Shown piece by piece: positions 35,256 to 44,135 of a DNA stretch of 57,590 bases. How positions within the stretch are numbered: the stretch's first letter is position 1; every line of letters begins with the position of its first letter. Source of the DNA: JBCCGE01 sp039029455. GTDB taxonomy: Bacteria > Pseudomonadota > Gammaproteobacteria > Arenicellales > Poriferihabitantaceae. The stretch covers positions 1 through 57,590 of the forward strand of contig JBCCGE010000009.1 in the NCBI GenBank assembly GCA_039029455.1, given 5' to 3'. The notes under the pieces are model-generated. The model had not been told where the DNA came from and made no database searches. It saw only the letters and a program-made list of their open reading frames with translations. Made by a program: the position numbers and the translations under genes.

Positions 35256-35729
35256 TTAAATCTTTATGTCCAGTCCTTCAGTAACGTTCCAGCTGCAGCT
35301 TGCTGCGGCCTCATCGATCTCAAGAGTCATCACGATATTGGCGCCGATACAGAAATCAGGAACGGCTGCAGAAAACGAACCCATACCTGAAGTAATCGTG
35401 ATCGGACCGGAGGCCGCGAGCAGATCCTGACAGGCCATAAATACGGTTCCGCCGTCATTGATGGGTTTGTTGAACTCAAAATTACCCGTTGCCATCGCTC
35501 CGGACTGGATAGACACGGTAGCCGGTGATTTTCCGCAGCTGGCGGTCAAGTCCATGTCGCCGGCTTCCGGCAGTTCTGGCGCCGGGTTTCCTGGAACTTC
35601 AGGAGCTGGATTTTCCGGGACTTCCGGTGCGGGTGGAGCGGGCGCGTCGTCTTTGTTACTGCTGCCGCCACCACAACCCGTAAGGGCCAGCGCAACGGCG
35701 ATCATTACCATGTATTTGTTTGCTTTCAT
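35256..35729 (-). CDS. Lipoprotein with Pro/Glu repeat spacer
   Basis: 157 residues. Lipobox ALTGC (Cys19) follows a short signal; GGGSSNKDD follows, so Asp is not at +2 and outer-membrane sorting is likely. Residues about 30-57 are a proline-rich spacer with EVPxNPAP repeats, and the rest is a compact beta-rich domain with four Cys (ASCGK, FMACQ, DFCIG, ASCSW). Function unknown. It is divergent from the beta-barrel gene, 224 bases away. Confidence 0.65.
   Translation of the reverse strand: MKANKYMVMIAVALALTGCGGGSSNKDDAPAPPAPEVPENPAPEVPGNPAPELPEAGDMDLTASCGKSPATVSIQSGAMATGNFEFNKPINDGGTVFMACQDLLAASGPITITSGMGSFSAAVPDFCIGANIVMTLEIDEAAASCSWNVTEGLDIKI
35559..35624. repeat. Imperfect 24-bp tandem repeat in the lipoprotein gene
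   Basis: Two full copies (35601-35624 and 35577-35600) encode EVPENPAP and EVPGNPAP; a partial third (35559-35576) encodes ELPEAG. It is an in-frame coding repeat that can lengthen or shorten the spacer without breaking the gene. Confidence 0.7.
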
Positions 35730-35953
35730 TGGTCATTTACCTCGATATGTTGAATAAATTCTGGTTGAAACGGCAGGCCGTTACTGGCCTGTTGACTGTC
35801 TGTCGAGGCAACCGACCGCAGTGTTCAAACAAATTGTGTGATCTATTCACACATCGGAATTGAAGATGCGGATGTTGCAGATGGTTTGACTTGATTGGAC
35901 CAGAAGGATTTAATGGTCAGGTTGAAGGACAGGCCTAAGGCATTAAATAACAA

Positions 35954-38041
35954 ATGACAGCAATGCGGCGCACAGTTCTTATCGGGTTAATCGCCGTGGC
36001 GTTTCCCTCACTGGCCATTGCTGAAATTCGTCTGGAAAATACGAATCCACTGTCATCGAAAGATGCTATCGAAATATCCATGACAGCGGCTTCCAGAGCG
36101 ATCAATCCGGACACGCTGGCGGTGGAAGTGAATGGCATTGACGTGACGTCCCTGGTCTCGGTAGAGCAGACACCAAGCACGACTCAACTGATTGTTCGCA
36201 CAGCGACGCCACCGAAAGGACCTGGCGTGGAAATACGGCTGGTGGAGTACTCGGTCAGTGGCGATATTCGTGAACTTGGGATCTGGACTCTTTTGATTGA
36301 GGAGGAAAGTGCAGTCGCCGGATTTGATTTCAGTTCGTCCGGTCATATCACCGCCGGATATCGTTTGCGACAAAGTGGCGAAACCTCATTCGATCTGAAC
36401 CCACGAATGTTTGATGACGCAGAGCGTTCTTTGAGAGCAGACGACAAGCAGGGCTTGCAGGGTGCCGCGGAGCTTGCTTTCCGCGGCACCCGTGGTCAGT
36501 CAGAGTTGCGTGGGCAGGCAGACTTCTATCTGCACGATGACAGGAAAGTGATTTCCGAAATCACCGGCCGAGAGATCGAGCACGATCTTGATCTTGGGGA
36601 ATATTTGTTTTCGTCGAGTCACGAAAACCTGTCTGCGATGGTGGGTCATCACGCATTATCGGACGAGGGATTGCTGATTCAGGATTTCCATCGTCGCGGA
36701 GCATCGTTTACGGCGTCCCCGGGTAACAGCAAAGCGCGTGCCACAGCTTTTGCATTCCGCACAGAACCGGTTACCGGATGGCGTCACGGGCTTGGTGTAT
36801 CTGATCGATCCAGTCGGGTCGTTGGTGGTACAGCAACAGTTCGCCCGTTGTCATCCAATACAGAACGACTGGCGTTGTCTGCGACCTATATCAAGGGTGA
36901 GGGTAGCGATACCCTGGGCACAGGTATTATTGGCGATGCGTCATCCGTGTCGGGGCAGGGTGTTTCCCTGGCGTTGTCTTCAAAACTGTTTTCCGGGAAG
37001 CTATTGGTCGAGGGCGAAGCTGCCCGGACTGAGTATGATTTTGACGGATCGGGGTTGCTGTTCGAGCCTGAACGCGATGACGGCAGACGAGTGAGTATCG
37101 CGGTCGAGCCGTTTGCCTCTCCTGATCGTGAAATCAATGATCCACGGTGGATTCTGGGCGCAGAATATCAGGAAGTCGGACTGTTTTTTCGCAGCCTGGG
37201 AAACCCGGGTCTTCCCAGCGACAAGCGCATTGAGCGCTATTTTTCGGATATAAGCTTTGCCGACTGGACAGTGTCTTTGCAGTTTGCAGAGGAGTCCGAC
37301 AACGTGGCGGAAAGTCGGTCGCGGTCTGTCGTTACCAATCAGTTTTCGGAAGTGTCCGCCAACTATGCGCCGCGGGCAGAAACCGACGATCGAGGAGACC
37401 TGCGCCTGCCATGGTACGGATTACCCAATATCTACACCGCATTTCAGCTTAGTCGAGTCAGGTCTGATTTTGCGTCACAAAACGACCCTTTGGAGGCCTA
37501 CGATTCTCCCGGATATTTTATTGATGCTTCATTTTCCCATACTGACTGGGCGTGGCGAATAGGACATTCGGTGTTTAGAGACAGAAACACGCAAACGGAT
37601 AATTTGGACACCGAATCGCATTCTTCCGGAGCAGGCCTTACCCTGATCGGACTCGATCGCTTCGATCTTGATCTTCAGCTTTTTCGCGATGTTTCGCGGC
37701 TGGATGGTAGGCGGGATCTGGAAGTGTTCGGTGCCGGCGCAAACCTAGGCTGGCAAGTTGTTCCTGACGTTTTCAACGTGCGAGCGGACTATTTCATGAA
37801 CCGTGAGCGTGACGGCACCGACCAACAACGAACACGTGAATCACAATGGGGACTCGAAATGAACTGGTATGTGACGCGCGCCACCGATTGGCACTCCGGG
37901 CTAATGCTCTGGTTGCGCCTTGAAAGGCGTCAGTCTGAATTTGATGCTGCTGAGCCCGGCACACGTGCTTCGCGAAGGGCTCTGATTGGTTTGTCCTTCA
38001 ATTGGGATCGAAAGTCCCGTGCAGGATATAGGAGTTACTGA
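35954..38041 (+). CDS. Predicted outer-membrane beta-barrel protein
   Basis: 695 residues. Signal peptide RRTVLIGLIAVAFPSLAIA-E, then an N-terminal periplasmic Ig-like domain (about 25-120, NPDTLAVEVNGIDVTS). From about 125 there are many short alternating strands with aromatic ends (GHITAGYRLRQSG, FRGTRGQSELRGQADFYL, LALSATYIKGE, MNWYVTRATDW), and the C-terminal strand RALIGLSFNWDRKSRAGYRSY. This is a barrel of about 20-plus strands. No TonB box or plug was found, so it is not a TonB-dependent receptor. The next gene starts four bases after its stop; both probably form one transcript leading to the ECF sigma gene. Confidence 0.65.
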   Translation: MTAMRRTVLIGLIAVAFPSLAIAEIRLENTNPLSSKDAIEISMTAASRAINPDTLAVEVNGIDVTSLVSVEQTPSTTQLIVRTATPPKGPGVEIRLVEYSVSGDIRELGIWTLLIEEESAVAGFDFSSSGHITAGYRLRQSGETSFDLNPRMFDDAERSLRADDKQGLQGAAELAFRGTRGQSELRGQADFYLHDDRKVISEITGREIEHDLDLGEYLFSSSHENLSAMVGHHALSDEGLLIQDFHRRGASFTASPGNSKARATAFAFRTEPVTGWRHGLGVSDRSSRVVGGTATVRPLSSNTERLALSATYIKGEGSDTLGTGIIGDASSVSGQGVSLALSSKLFSGKLLVEGEAARTEYDFDGSGLLFEPERDDGRRVSIAVEPFASPDREINDPRWILGAEYQEVGLFFRSLGNPGLPSDKRIERYFSDISFADWTVSLQFAEESDNVAESRSRSVVTNQFSEVSANYAPRAETDDRGDLRLPWYGLPNIYTAFQLSRVRSDFASQNDPLEAYDSPGYFIDASFSHTDWAWRIGHSVFRDRNTQTDNLDTESHSSGAGLTLIGLDRFDLDLQLFRDVSRLDGRRDLEVFGAGANLGWQVVPDVFNVRADYFMNRERDGTDQQRTRESQWGLEMNWYVTRATDWHSGLMLWLRLERRQSEFDAAEPGTRASRRALIGLSFNWDRKSRAGYRSY

Positions 38042-38045
38042 TTTA

Positions 38046-39773
38046 ATGCGGTACGTTCACCCATTTCGCCTGGCAGTCAGTATCTTACTGGTGTTCTTCG
38101 CGCTGACCGGAGCTGCACACGCGATTGTGCAGAGTGTGAATGTTTCGCCGTCTTTGCAGACTCTGCGGGCCGTGCTTCGGGTCGATATCAGTATTCCGGA
38201 TGGGGCCAATCAGCGTGCGCTATCAATTGCTCAGGCACTCACGCCCGGCCGACGCACACCGCAACTGAATGTTCCGCGGGCGAACCTGAACTGGTCCGTT
38301 CGATGTGATCCGCCGGCAACTGCACAGTCGATTCAGTCGCCGATCAGACTTGACGGCATTCAGGTTGGAAGCAATGGCGCAGTTCAGACAGCCTGCTCAC
38401 TGACATCAGGCTCAGCGGTTGAAATGATCACACTACCCGCTTCCGCAACACGTCAGATTGCGCAGCAACTGCTCGCCCGGCGTCTGATTGAAGTTACGGC
38501 ACGCGGGCGATTTACACAAAGATTTCAGATCGAGATAGACCGCGAATTTAATGATGGCAGTACTGCTGTCATACAAAACTCGGATACGGCACTGATTCAG
38601 CTCGATGTCACGGTCGTAGCTTCTATCGCCGAGGAACAGATTATTCCCAACCGCTCTATATTGGTGGCTGTGCAACCGAGCTCGTCTGCAGGGGGAGGTG
38701 CGGTGCTTAGGACTGCCGGCTCTTTGCGGGTGAACTGGCGCGCAGCTATTCGAAATACGGGCGCAGGCGAAACTTTGAACATACAGTCATCCCGCATCGA
38801 TTTTGTCGATGACCGGAGGAACAGTCTGGGCAATAGCGCAATGATACTTCGGGACATCTATCGGCCTGCAAGAAACCCGTCCAGTCAGATCTTTCTCGAT
38901 CTTGCAGAGAGTATTTCTGTTCCGCAGTCAGTATTGCTCCGCGCCCGTCAGCGGGGTTCAGCCGGAATCAGACTGATCAGGCAGTTTTCCGATGGCCGTC
39001 GTCAGGTAAGCGCTGAACTGCGATTTTCCCTTGACTCTCAAACAACCGGACCGCTTAGTATCAATCGACTTGATCTGTCTTTTGCTAATGGCTCCAGACA
39101 GAATATTGCTGCCGTTGAGACACCGCTGAGGGCGATCGCGAGAATCCGTTTTGACGGCAGGGGTCAACTCCGTGGACGTTGGGAATACGCGCGTGTATAT
39201 CCCGGAGGGTTACCTGTTTTTCGGCCGATCGTGCGGTCGGCGTCCGGACAATTAGATGGGAATTCGCGGTTCCTATATGCGCCTGTCTATGTCAGTACAT
39301 TTTTGAATCGCCAAAAATCAGCAGAAATACACAGCCCGTTTCTGCCGACTCGTGAACCAGGACAATATCTGGTGCGACTGGCAATAACACAACCTGATCT
39401 GTCGGTCGAAAGTCCCGCAATACTGTATTCTGTAACGGCCGTCTCAGGAAATTTGTTCGGAGATAGCACAGTGGAGCAATTGCAGCTACTGTCTCCTGCC
39501 AGTGGCGAAGTGGTTGGGACGGACACACCGCTAAGCTGGAGTGGCAGTGCTCGGGCGAGCGTGTACCAGTATGAATTTCTCTCCGGACCGGAGTCCAGTC
39601 CGATATTACGAGCTGGCGCAGCGGTACCCGGTTCTCGTTTAACGTCGCGTTCAACGCTGCTGGTCGACGAAAAGCTGCGGTCTGGTGAGACCTACTGGCT
39701 GCGCGTTGTTGGATTTGATTCTGAAGGTAATCGGGTTGCTGAAACGAAAATGAAATCGATAGTGTGGCAATAA
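38046..39773 (+). CDS. Large exported protein with C-terminal FN3-like domain
   Basis: 575 residues. Signal peptide RLAVSILLVFFALTGAAHA-I, followed by several beta-sandwich-like segments rich in Arg, Gln and Ser. The last roughly 95 residues (LLSPASGEVVGTDTPLSWSG ... VASVYQYEFLSG ... TYWLRVVGFDSEGN pattern) are a fibronectin type III-like module. There are only two Cys, both near the N-terminus (SVRCDPP, QTACSL). It lies immediately after the barrel gene and 55 bases before the ECF sigma gene. Function unknown; it may be the secreted or periplasmic partner of the barrel. Confidence 0.62.
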   Translation: MRYVHPFRLAVSILLVFFALTGAAHAIVQSVNVSPSLQTLRAVLRVDISIPDGANQRALSIAQALTPGRRTPQLNVPRANLNWSVRCDPPATAQSIQSPIRLDGIQVGSNGAVQTACSLTSGSAVEMITLPASATRQIAQQLLARRLIEVTARGRFTQRFQIEIDREFNDGSTAVIQNSDTALIQLDVTVVASIAEEQIIPNRSILVAVQPSSSAGGGAVLRTAGSLRVNWRAAIRNTGAGETLNIQSSRIDFVDDRRNSLGNSAMILRDIYRPARNPSSQIFLDLAESISVPQSVLLRARQRGSAGIRLIRQFSDGRRQVSAELRFSLDSQTTGPLSINRLDLSFANGSRQNIAAVETPLRAIARIRFDGRGQLRGRWEYARVYPGGLPVFRPIVRSASGQLDGNSRFLYAPVYVSTFLNRQKSAEIHSPFLPTREPGQYLVRLAITQPDLSVESPAILYSVTAVSGNLFGDSTVEQLQLLSPASGEVVGTDTPLSWSGSARASVYQYEFLSGPESSPILRAGAAVPGSRLTSRSTLLVDEKLRSGETYWLRVVGFDSEGNRVAETKMKSIVWQ

Positions 39774-39828
39774 CACGCGGCAGTAAAATCGGAACGATAA
39801 GATACGATTGACCAACGTGCAAAGTGAC

Positions 39829-40392
39829 ATGAACACAAACGAAGAAATACAACTGATGGGTCGCATCGCATCAGGCGATCAGGATGCAATGTCAGCGTTG
39901 TACGTTACGTACGAAAAGTCGATGTACGCATTTGTATTAAAAAAATTGAACGATCCGCAACTGGCGGCCGACATAGTCCATGAAACAATGCTTTCCATAT
40001 GGAAAAACCCGGGCGGTTTTCAGGGGAAGTCAAAACTGCGAACCTGGCTCTTTCAGATTGCTCACAACAAAATGGTCGATCATCTTCGAAAACACAGTCG
40101 CCATCCGGCAGAAGAGCCGGATGAATCAATTGTTGACGAAGAGGATAACGCCGCAATCGGTCTGATCGAAGCGGCACAGAACAGTGAGTTTCTGAAGTTC
40201 TGTCTGGACAAACTCTCGGAGGCCCACAAAATGGTTGTCCATATGGCGTACTTTGAAGAGATGGGGTATGACGAGATCGCTTCGATTCTTTCTATACCGG
40301 CCGGAACTGTAAAAACACGAATGTTTCATGCCAAGCAGCTGCTAAAAAAGTGTCTGTCCATGCGTATCGGTAATCCTCAGCAGGAAGTCTAG
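39829..40392 (+). CDS. ECF-family RNA polymerase sigma factor
   Basis: 187 residues. Region 2 (about 12-80) has SALYVTYEKSMYAFVLKKL, ADIVHETMLSIWKNPGGF and LRTWLFQIAHNKMVDHLRK. Region 4 (about 120-175) has YFEEMGYDEIASILSIPAGTVKTRMFHAKQLL. The start is the ATG at 39829; a TTG at 39808 would add seven residues. A GGAAC (39791-39795) and CGTG (39816) could form an ECF-type promoter, but spacing and distance are not convincing. It is followed directly by its presumed anti-sigma. Confidence 0.92.
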   Translation: MNTNEEIQLMGRIASGDQDAMSALYVTYEKSMYAFVLKKLNDPQLAADIVHETMLSIWKNPGGFQGKSKLRTWLFQIAHNKMVDHLRKHSRHPAEEPDESIVDEEDNAAIGLIEAAQNSEFLKFCLDKLSEAHKMVVHMAYFEEMGYDEIASILSIPAGTVKTRMFHAKQLLKKCLSMRIGNPQQEV

Positions 40393-40396
40393 ACCG

Positions 40397-41002
40397 ATGG
40401 AAGAAGAAATTAACGAACTAAGACAGCAAATTCCCTGGTATGTGAACAATACGCTTTCACCGGAAGAACGCGCCCAGTTTGAAGAAGGTTTGAAAAAATA
40501 CTCTCAGCTGGAAGACGAGATTGAATTTGCGCGTGCAGTGCAACATGCCGTTGCAGCTGAAGACGTCGGTTCGCCCGGTGCGTTCGGGTTGCGCCGACTG
40601 CAACAGTCGATTGGTAATGCTGAGAGCGTGAAAAAAGCAGCGCAACCTCGCCATATGGAAACCCGCAATTCAAGCCGATGGAAATGGGCGGCGATCGCCG
40701 CGGCCGTTGTGGTCATGGTGCAGACGGGTGTGATTTTCAACGGGCCGGGTCGAGTGGAGTACGAGTTGCTGGGAAACCGCGAGGGAATTCAGTCGCTTCA
40801 AATTGACTTTCAGTCAGGTGTCACACTCGAGCAGGTCAACCATCTGCTGAAGGAGATTGAAGGCGAAATCATCTCGGGCCCTTCGGCACTCGGAATTTTC
40901 AGGATTCATCTAAAAGAGGTTGAGACGGATAAAGAGCTTGAGCAGGTGATCCAGACCCTTCGTGGTCAATCGACCATTATCAAACATGTCAGCCGGGATT
41001 AG
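40397..41002 (+). CDS. Membrane anti-sigma factor with propeptide-like periplasmic domain
   Basis: 201 residues. The cytoplasmic anti-sigma part (IPWYVNNTLSPEERAQFEEGL, residues 12-32) lacks the zinc-binding HxxxCxxC. One membrane helix follows at 95-112. The periplasmic domain (133-200: LQIDFQSGVTLEQVNHLLK ... EGEIISGPSALGIFRIHL ... IIKHVSRD) has the beta-alpha-beta-beta-alpha-beta order and sequence feel of S8 protease propeptides (I9/fervidolysin-like). That comparison is by eye. It lies four bases after the sigma gene and just before the S8 protease gene. Confidence 0.8.
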   Translation: MEEEINELRQQIPWYVNNTLSPEERAQFEEGLKKYSQLEDEIEFARAVQHAVAAEDVGSPGAFGLRRLQQSIGNAESVKKAAQPRHMETRNSSRWKWAAIAAAVVVMVQTGVIFNGPGRVEYELLGNREGIQSLQIDFQSGVTLEQVNHLLKEIEGEIISGPSALGIFRIHLKEVETDKELEQVIQTLRGQSTIIKHVSRD

Positions 41003-41030
41003 TCACGAAAAAGAGCTCCCACGGTTGTCA

Positions 41031-42650
41031 ATGCATCGCGCAGTAGCAGATCATTCATCGCGTTTCCGGATTGTCACACTCTTGATGATAGCCAGCGTGG
41101 TCTCTGCAGAAAAAATGGCGCTGGCGCAGACTTCAACATCTGATACAGGCACGGCGGCCAGCAGCACGCTTTCCATCGAGACGCGACCCGATCCACCAAT
41201 AACCCCTGATTGGCTTCGTGATAATCCCAAACCCCGACCGCCGGTCGACGAGTGCACGCAGATGCCCGGTGCTGCACCGGTTCCCGAGCACTGCAATCGA
41301 CCCCAGGTTCCGAAGCCTGATCGAGAGGGCGCGCGCGACCCTGAGCCAGTGGCTCCGGAACGTGGGGAAGATGAAACTGTATCGGAACCAACCGCAGAGC
41401 CAGATTCGCGTGAACCCGATAAAACTTCTGAGCCAGAGACTGTTGAACCGGAGCCTGCTGACGAGACCGAACCGGCAAGCAAAACGTTCACTGGTGTCGG
41501 CGGAAGTCTAATCAAGTCGGTGGAGCGACCGAGTCTCTCCCGCCGACCGATCACGCTGGTAACGGAAGGTATGGTGCCGGAAGACATCGAATCAGGAGAA
41601 TTGCTGGTTTCTGTCGCCAATATGACGACCGCAAAAAATGTGCAGAATCAGCTGGCGCCCAAAGGGTATCGTCTGCTCAGTCGCCGCCAGTACAGCTCGA
41701 TTGAGCTTATCGTGCTCAAATTCAGAGTGCCGAAAGATCAGTCTGTTGCGGATGCTGCGACTTGGGTCGAGTCGCAATTTCCAAATCTTCTGGTTGATGC
41801 CAACCATGTTTATCGTCTCGCTGAGGGTGGAGACTCGAAAAAGTTTGTCTATGATCTGCTTGATCTGTCAGACGGTCTGCATTGTGTTCGAGGAAAGATA
41901 GGTATGGTTGATGCGCCTGTCGACGATTCCCATCCCGTATTTACAGATTCAAAATTGCAAACGGAAACGGTACTGCCACAGGGTGTTTTGCCGGCACCCG
42001 CCGATCACGGCACAGCAGTGGCCTCGCTGATGATCGGCACAAACGCTGAATACGGTGTTTCGATCGTGCCTGAGGCGACGCTGATCGCGGTCAATGCGTT
42101 TCGTATGCGGGGTGGTTCACCAGCCACCAACGCCGATCTGATTTTGTCCGCACTTGATCGTTTGATGTCGCATTCGGTGTCGGTGATCAATATGAGTCTG
42201 GGCGGGCGGCGCAACAGTTTGATTGAAGCAGCGGTGCATTCAATCACCCAAAAGAAAATTCCTCTCATTGCGGCAGCCGGAAACAAAAGGGACTCTGGTC
42301 CGTTGTATCCGGCTGCGTTTCCCGAGGTAATTGCAGTAACGGCTATCGATGCAAACAACCGGACTCCTCGCAATTCGGTACGAGGAGAATATGTTGATTT
42401 TTCTTTACCCGGCGTAGATCTATGGACCGCAACGGTATCGGCCGGATCAAAGTATCATTCCGGGTCGTCGTACGCTGCACCCCTTCTGAGCGGGATCGTT
42501 CTGGGATTATTGAATGCACAGAATGTGGGTGTTGACGATCTGTATTCAAATCTGGTTCGACGATCCAGGGATCTTGGCAAAACCGGTAGGGATACCCGTT
42601 ACGGATGGGGTCGTGTGAGCGCCCGTGAAATCTGCGCGTCGTTCAACTGA
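41031..42650 (+). CDS. Subtilisin-family (S8) serine protease with Pro/Glu-rich spacer
   Basis: 539 residues. Signal peptide FRIVTLLMIASVVSA...MALA-Q. A Pro/Glu/Asp-rich spacer runs at about 80-150 (EPVAPERGEDETVSEP style). A propeptide-like domain follows at about 189-262 (ELLVSVANM ... LLVDANHVYRL). The catalytic domain carries the triad Asp294 (GMVDAPVD), His326 (DHGTAVASL) and Ser480 (GSSYAAPLLSG) with the oxyanion Asn in AAAGNKRDSG, so it should be active. Alternative starts lie at 40986 (ATG) and 40962 (GTG, overlapping the anti-sigma gene). It overlaps the convergent next gene by eight bases. Confidence 0.88.
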   Translation: MHRAVADHSSRFRIVTLLMIASVVSAEKMALAQTSTSDTGTAASSTLSIETRPDPPITPDWLRDNPKPRPPVDECTQMPGAAPVPEHCNRPQVPKPDREGARDPEPVAPERGEDETVSEPTAEPDSREPDKTSEPETVEPEPADETEPASKTFTGVGGSLIKSVERPSLSRRPITLVTEGMVPEDIESGELLVSVANMTTAKNVQNQLAPKGYRLLSRRQYSSIELIVLKFRVPKDQSVADAATWVESQFPNLLVDANHVYRLAEGGDSKKFVYDLLDLSDGLHCVRGKIGMVDAPVDDSHPVFTDSKLQTETVLPQGVLPAPADHGTAVASLMIGTNAEYGVSIVPEATLIAVNAFRMRGGSPATNADLILSALDRLMSHSVSVINMSLGGRRNSLIEAAVHSITQKKIPLIAAAGNKRDSGPLYPAAFPEVIAVTAIDANNRTPRNSVRGEYVDFSLPGVDLWTATVSAGSKYHSGSSYAAPLLSGIVLGLLNAQNVGVDDLYSNLVRRSRDLGKTGRDTRYGWGRVSAREICASFN

Positions 42651-43569
42651 CAGCGGCCTGCCACGTTTTAAACTGCTGATCGCTGACGCCCATACCGCCG
42701 CATACAACCACCAGAATATTGCCAATACTGTTCAAGACTTCAGGGGGTTCGTAAACAGCGGACAATGCTGCACCGCACGCCGGTTCCACCAGCACTCGAT
42801 GCTGGTCGCGGAATCGCAGGCAGGCGTCAAGGGCCTGTTTGTCAGAAACCAGATAGGAGTGCACATCATGACTCCGCGTTACTGCTCGCGCCTGTTCACA
42901 GACCTGCTTTGCTCCAAGAGTATTCGCAATGGTCTCTATTCGGTCGAGCATGAAGGGGGCGTCATTGCGGATAGCACCATGAAGTGAAGCCGCGCCTTCT
43001 GTTTCGACCGCTATGATCGGACAATCACTTAGTCCGTGATTTGTCAGTCCCAATGCGATCCCGCACAGCAGGCCACCACCGCCCACCGATAGCACGACTG
43101 CGTCGGGCCGCACACCGCTGTCTATAACTTCGTCAATCAACGTTGCGTGACCCGGCCACAGGATCGGATCGTCAAACGGGTGGATGACAACACTGTCATC
43201 ACCAACCAGTGACAGTGCACGCTGGTGCGCTTCCTGCCAGGTATCGCCGTTAACCTCAACACCGGCCCCAAACTCCTGCATTGCAGCGATCGCGGTCTCA
43301 GGTGCGTTCCTGGGTACGACCACGTTGACCGGAATATTCAACTGCTGGCCGGCGTATGCCGTTGCAATGCCCGCATTGCCTCCTGATGAAGAGACAAAGT
43401 GGCGTGCGCCCTGACTCGCATAGTGCTGACAGGCGGCACCGACACCCCGGTTCTTGAACGATCCAGCGGGTTGCATCGCCTCGATTTTCAACCAAACCCG
43501 ACTGCCGGCAATCGAAATTTTTCTGGACTCCAGAAGTGGAGTATTGTGGTGAAGGCAGTCAGGGCTCAT
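42643..43569 (-). CDS. Serine/threonine dehydratase-like PLP enzyme
   Basis: A 308-residue fold-type II PLP enzyme. The PLP Lys is in PAGSFKNRGV (about 40), the Asn-loop is SSSGGNAGIATAYA (about 62) and the phosphate-binding Gly loop is LSVGGGGLLCGIA. The layout is that of L-serine/threonine ammonia-lyases (SDH/SDS-like short form without ACT domain). The ATG at 43569 sits within the end of the DUF2889 gene (11-base overlap), suggesting coupling to the liu operon tail. Confidence 0.82.
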   Translation of the reverse strand: MSPDCLHHNTPLLESRKISIAGSRVWLKIEAMQPAGSFKNRGVGAACQHYASQGARHFVSSSGGNAGIATAYAGQQLNIPVNVVVPRNAPETAIAAMQEFGAGVEVNGDTWQEAHQRALSLVGDDSVVIHPFDDPILWPGHATLIDEVIDSGVRPDAVVLSVGGGGLLCGIALGLTNHGLSDCPIIAVETEGAASLHGAIRNDAPFMLDRIETIANTLGAKQVCEQARAVTRSHDVHSYLVSDKQALDACLRFRDQHRVLVEPACGAALSAVYEPPEVLNSIGNILVVVCGGMGVSDQQFKTWQAAVS

Positions 43570-44125
43570 GTTTGTTGGTTTTATCCTTTGCAAATTCCGG
43601 CCATTCCGCTTTCACCACGGTGGTATGGCGCTGCAGCGACACACACGTGTCGAGGATTTTTGGAGGTGTTCGATCTTTTTGTTTTGAGTCTCTGGCCTCG
43701 ATCGCCCAGTGCATGGTCTGGTAAGCGGTCGTTGCCAGGGGCCCGAGAAGCTCAAACAAGTGCGTGCAGGCCTCTGTCACCGGGACGCGACTTCGTGCCT
43801 CGCGCATCCATCCGGGACCGATCTGCAATCCAACCAGTCCGTCCATAGCCGTTTTAGCGCGTTGGCACAGTCGGAACGGCGTAAAGTCCGTGCAGGTTTC
43901 GATCTCATGAATGACCAGATCCAGGTCCAGAGCAATGCGCACCTGCATCAGATGAACCGGTTCACCGGCCGGGATTTCACCGCGGTCATGGTTCACATAA
44001 CTGTGGGTCTTGTCATCAGTTAATGTCGCCTCGATATCCCATAAACCGTCATCTCTCTCAAAACCCTGACAGAATATCTGCCGGGTATGTTTGTGATTTC
44101 GGGAGCTGGGTTCAGATAAAGGCAC
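43559..44125 (-). CDS. DUF2889 family protein
   Basis: 188 residues matching the DUF2889 pattern as remembered: RQIFCQGFERDDGLWDIEATLTD near the start, RGEIPAGEPVHLMQVRI, FTPFRLCQRA, GLQIGPGWMREARSRVP and CTHLFELLGPLATTAYQT. The family is uncharacterised and commonly sits beside acyl-CoA or aromatic degradation genes. It starts with a GTG and follows mvaB after 10 bases. No signal peptide or helix, so cytoplasmic. Confidence 0.85.
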   Translation of the reverse strand: MPLSEPSSRNHKHTRQIFCQGFERDDGLWDIEATLTDDKTHSYVNHDRGEIPAGEPVHLMQVRIALDLDLVIHEIETCTDFTPFRLCQRAKTAMDGLVGLQIGPGWMREARSRVPVTEACTHLFELLGPLATTAYQTMHWAIEARDSKQKDRTPPKILDTCVSLQRHTTVVKAEWPEFAKDKTNKHEP

Positions 44126-44135
44126 GATTCGACAG

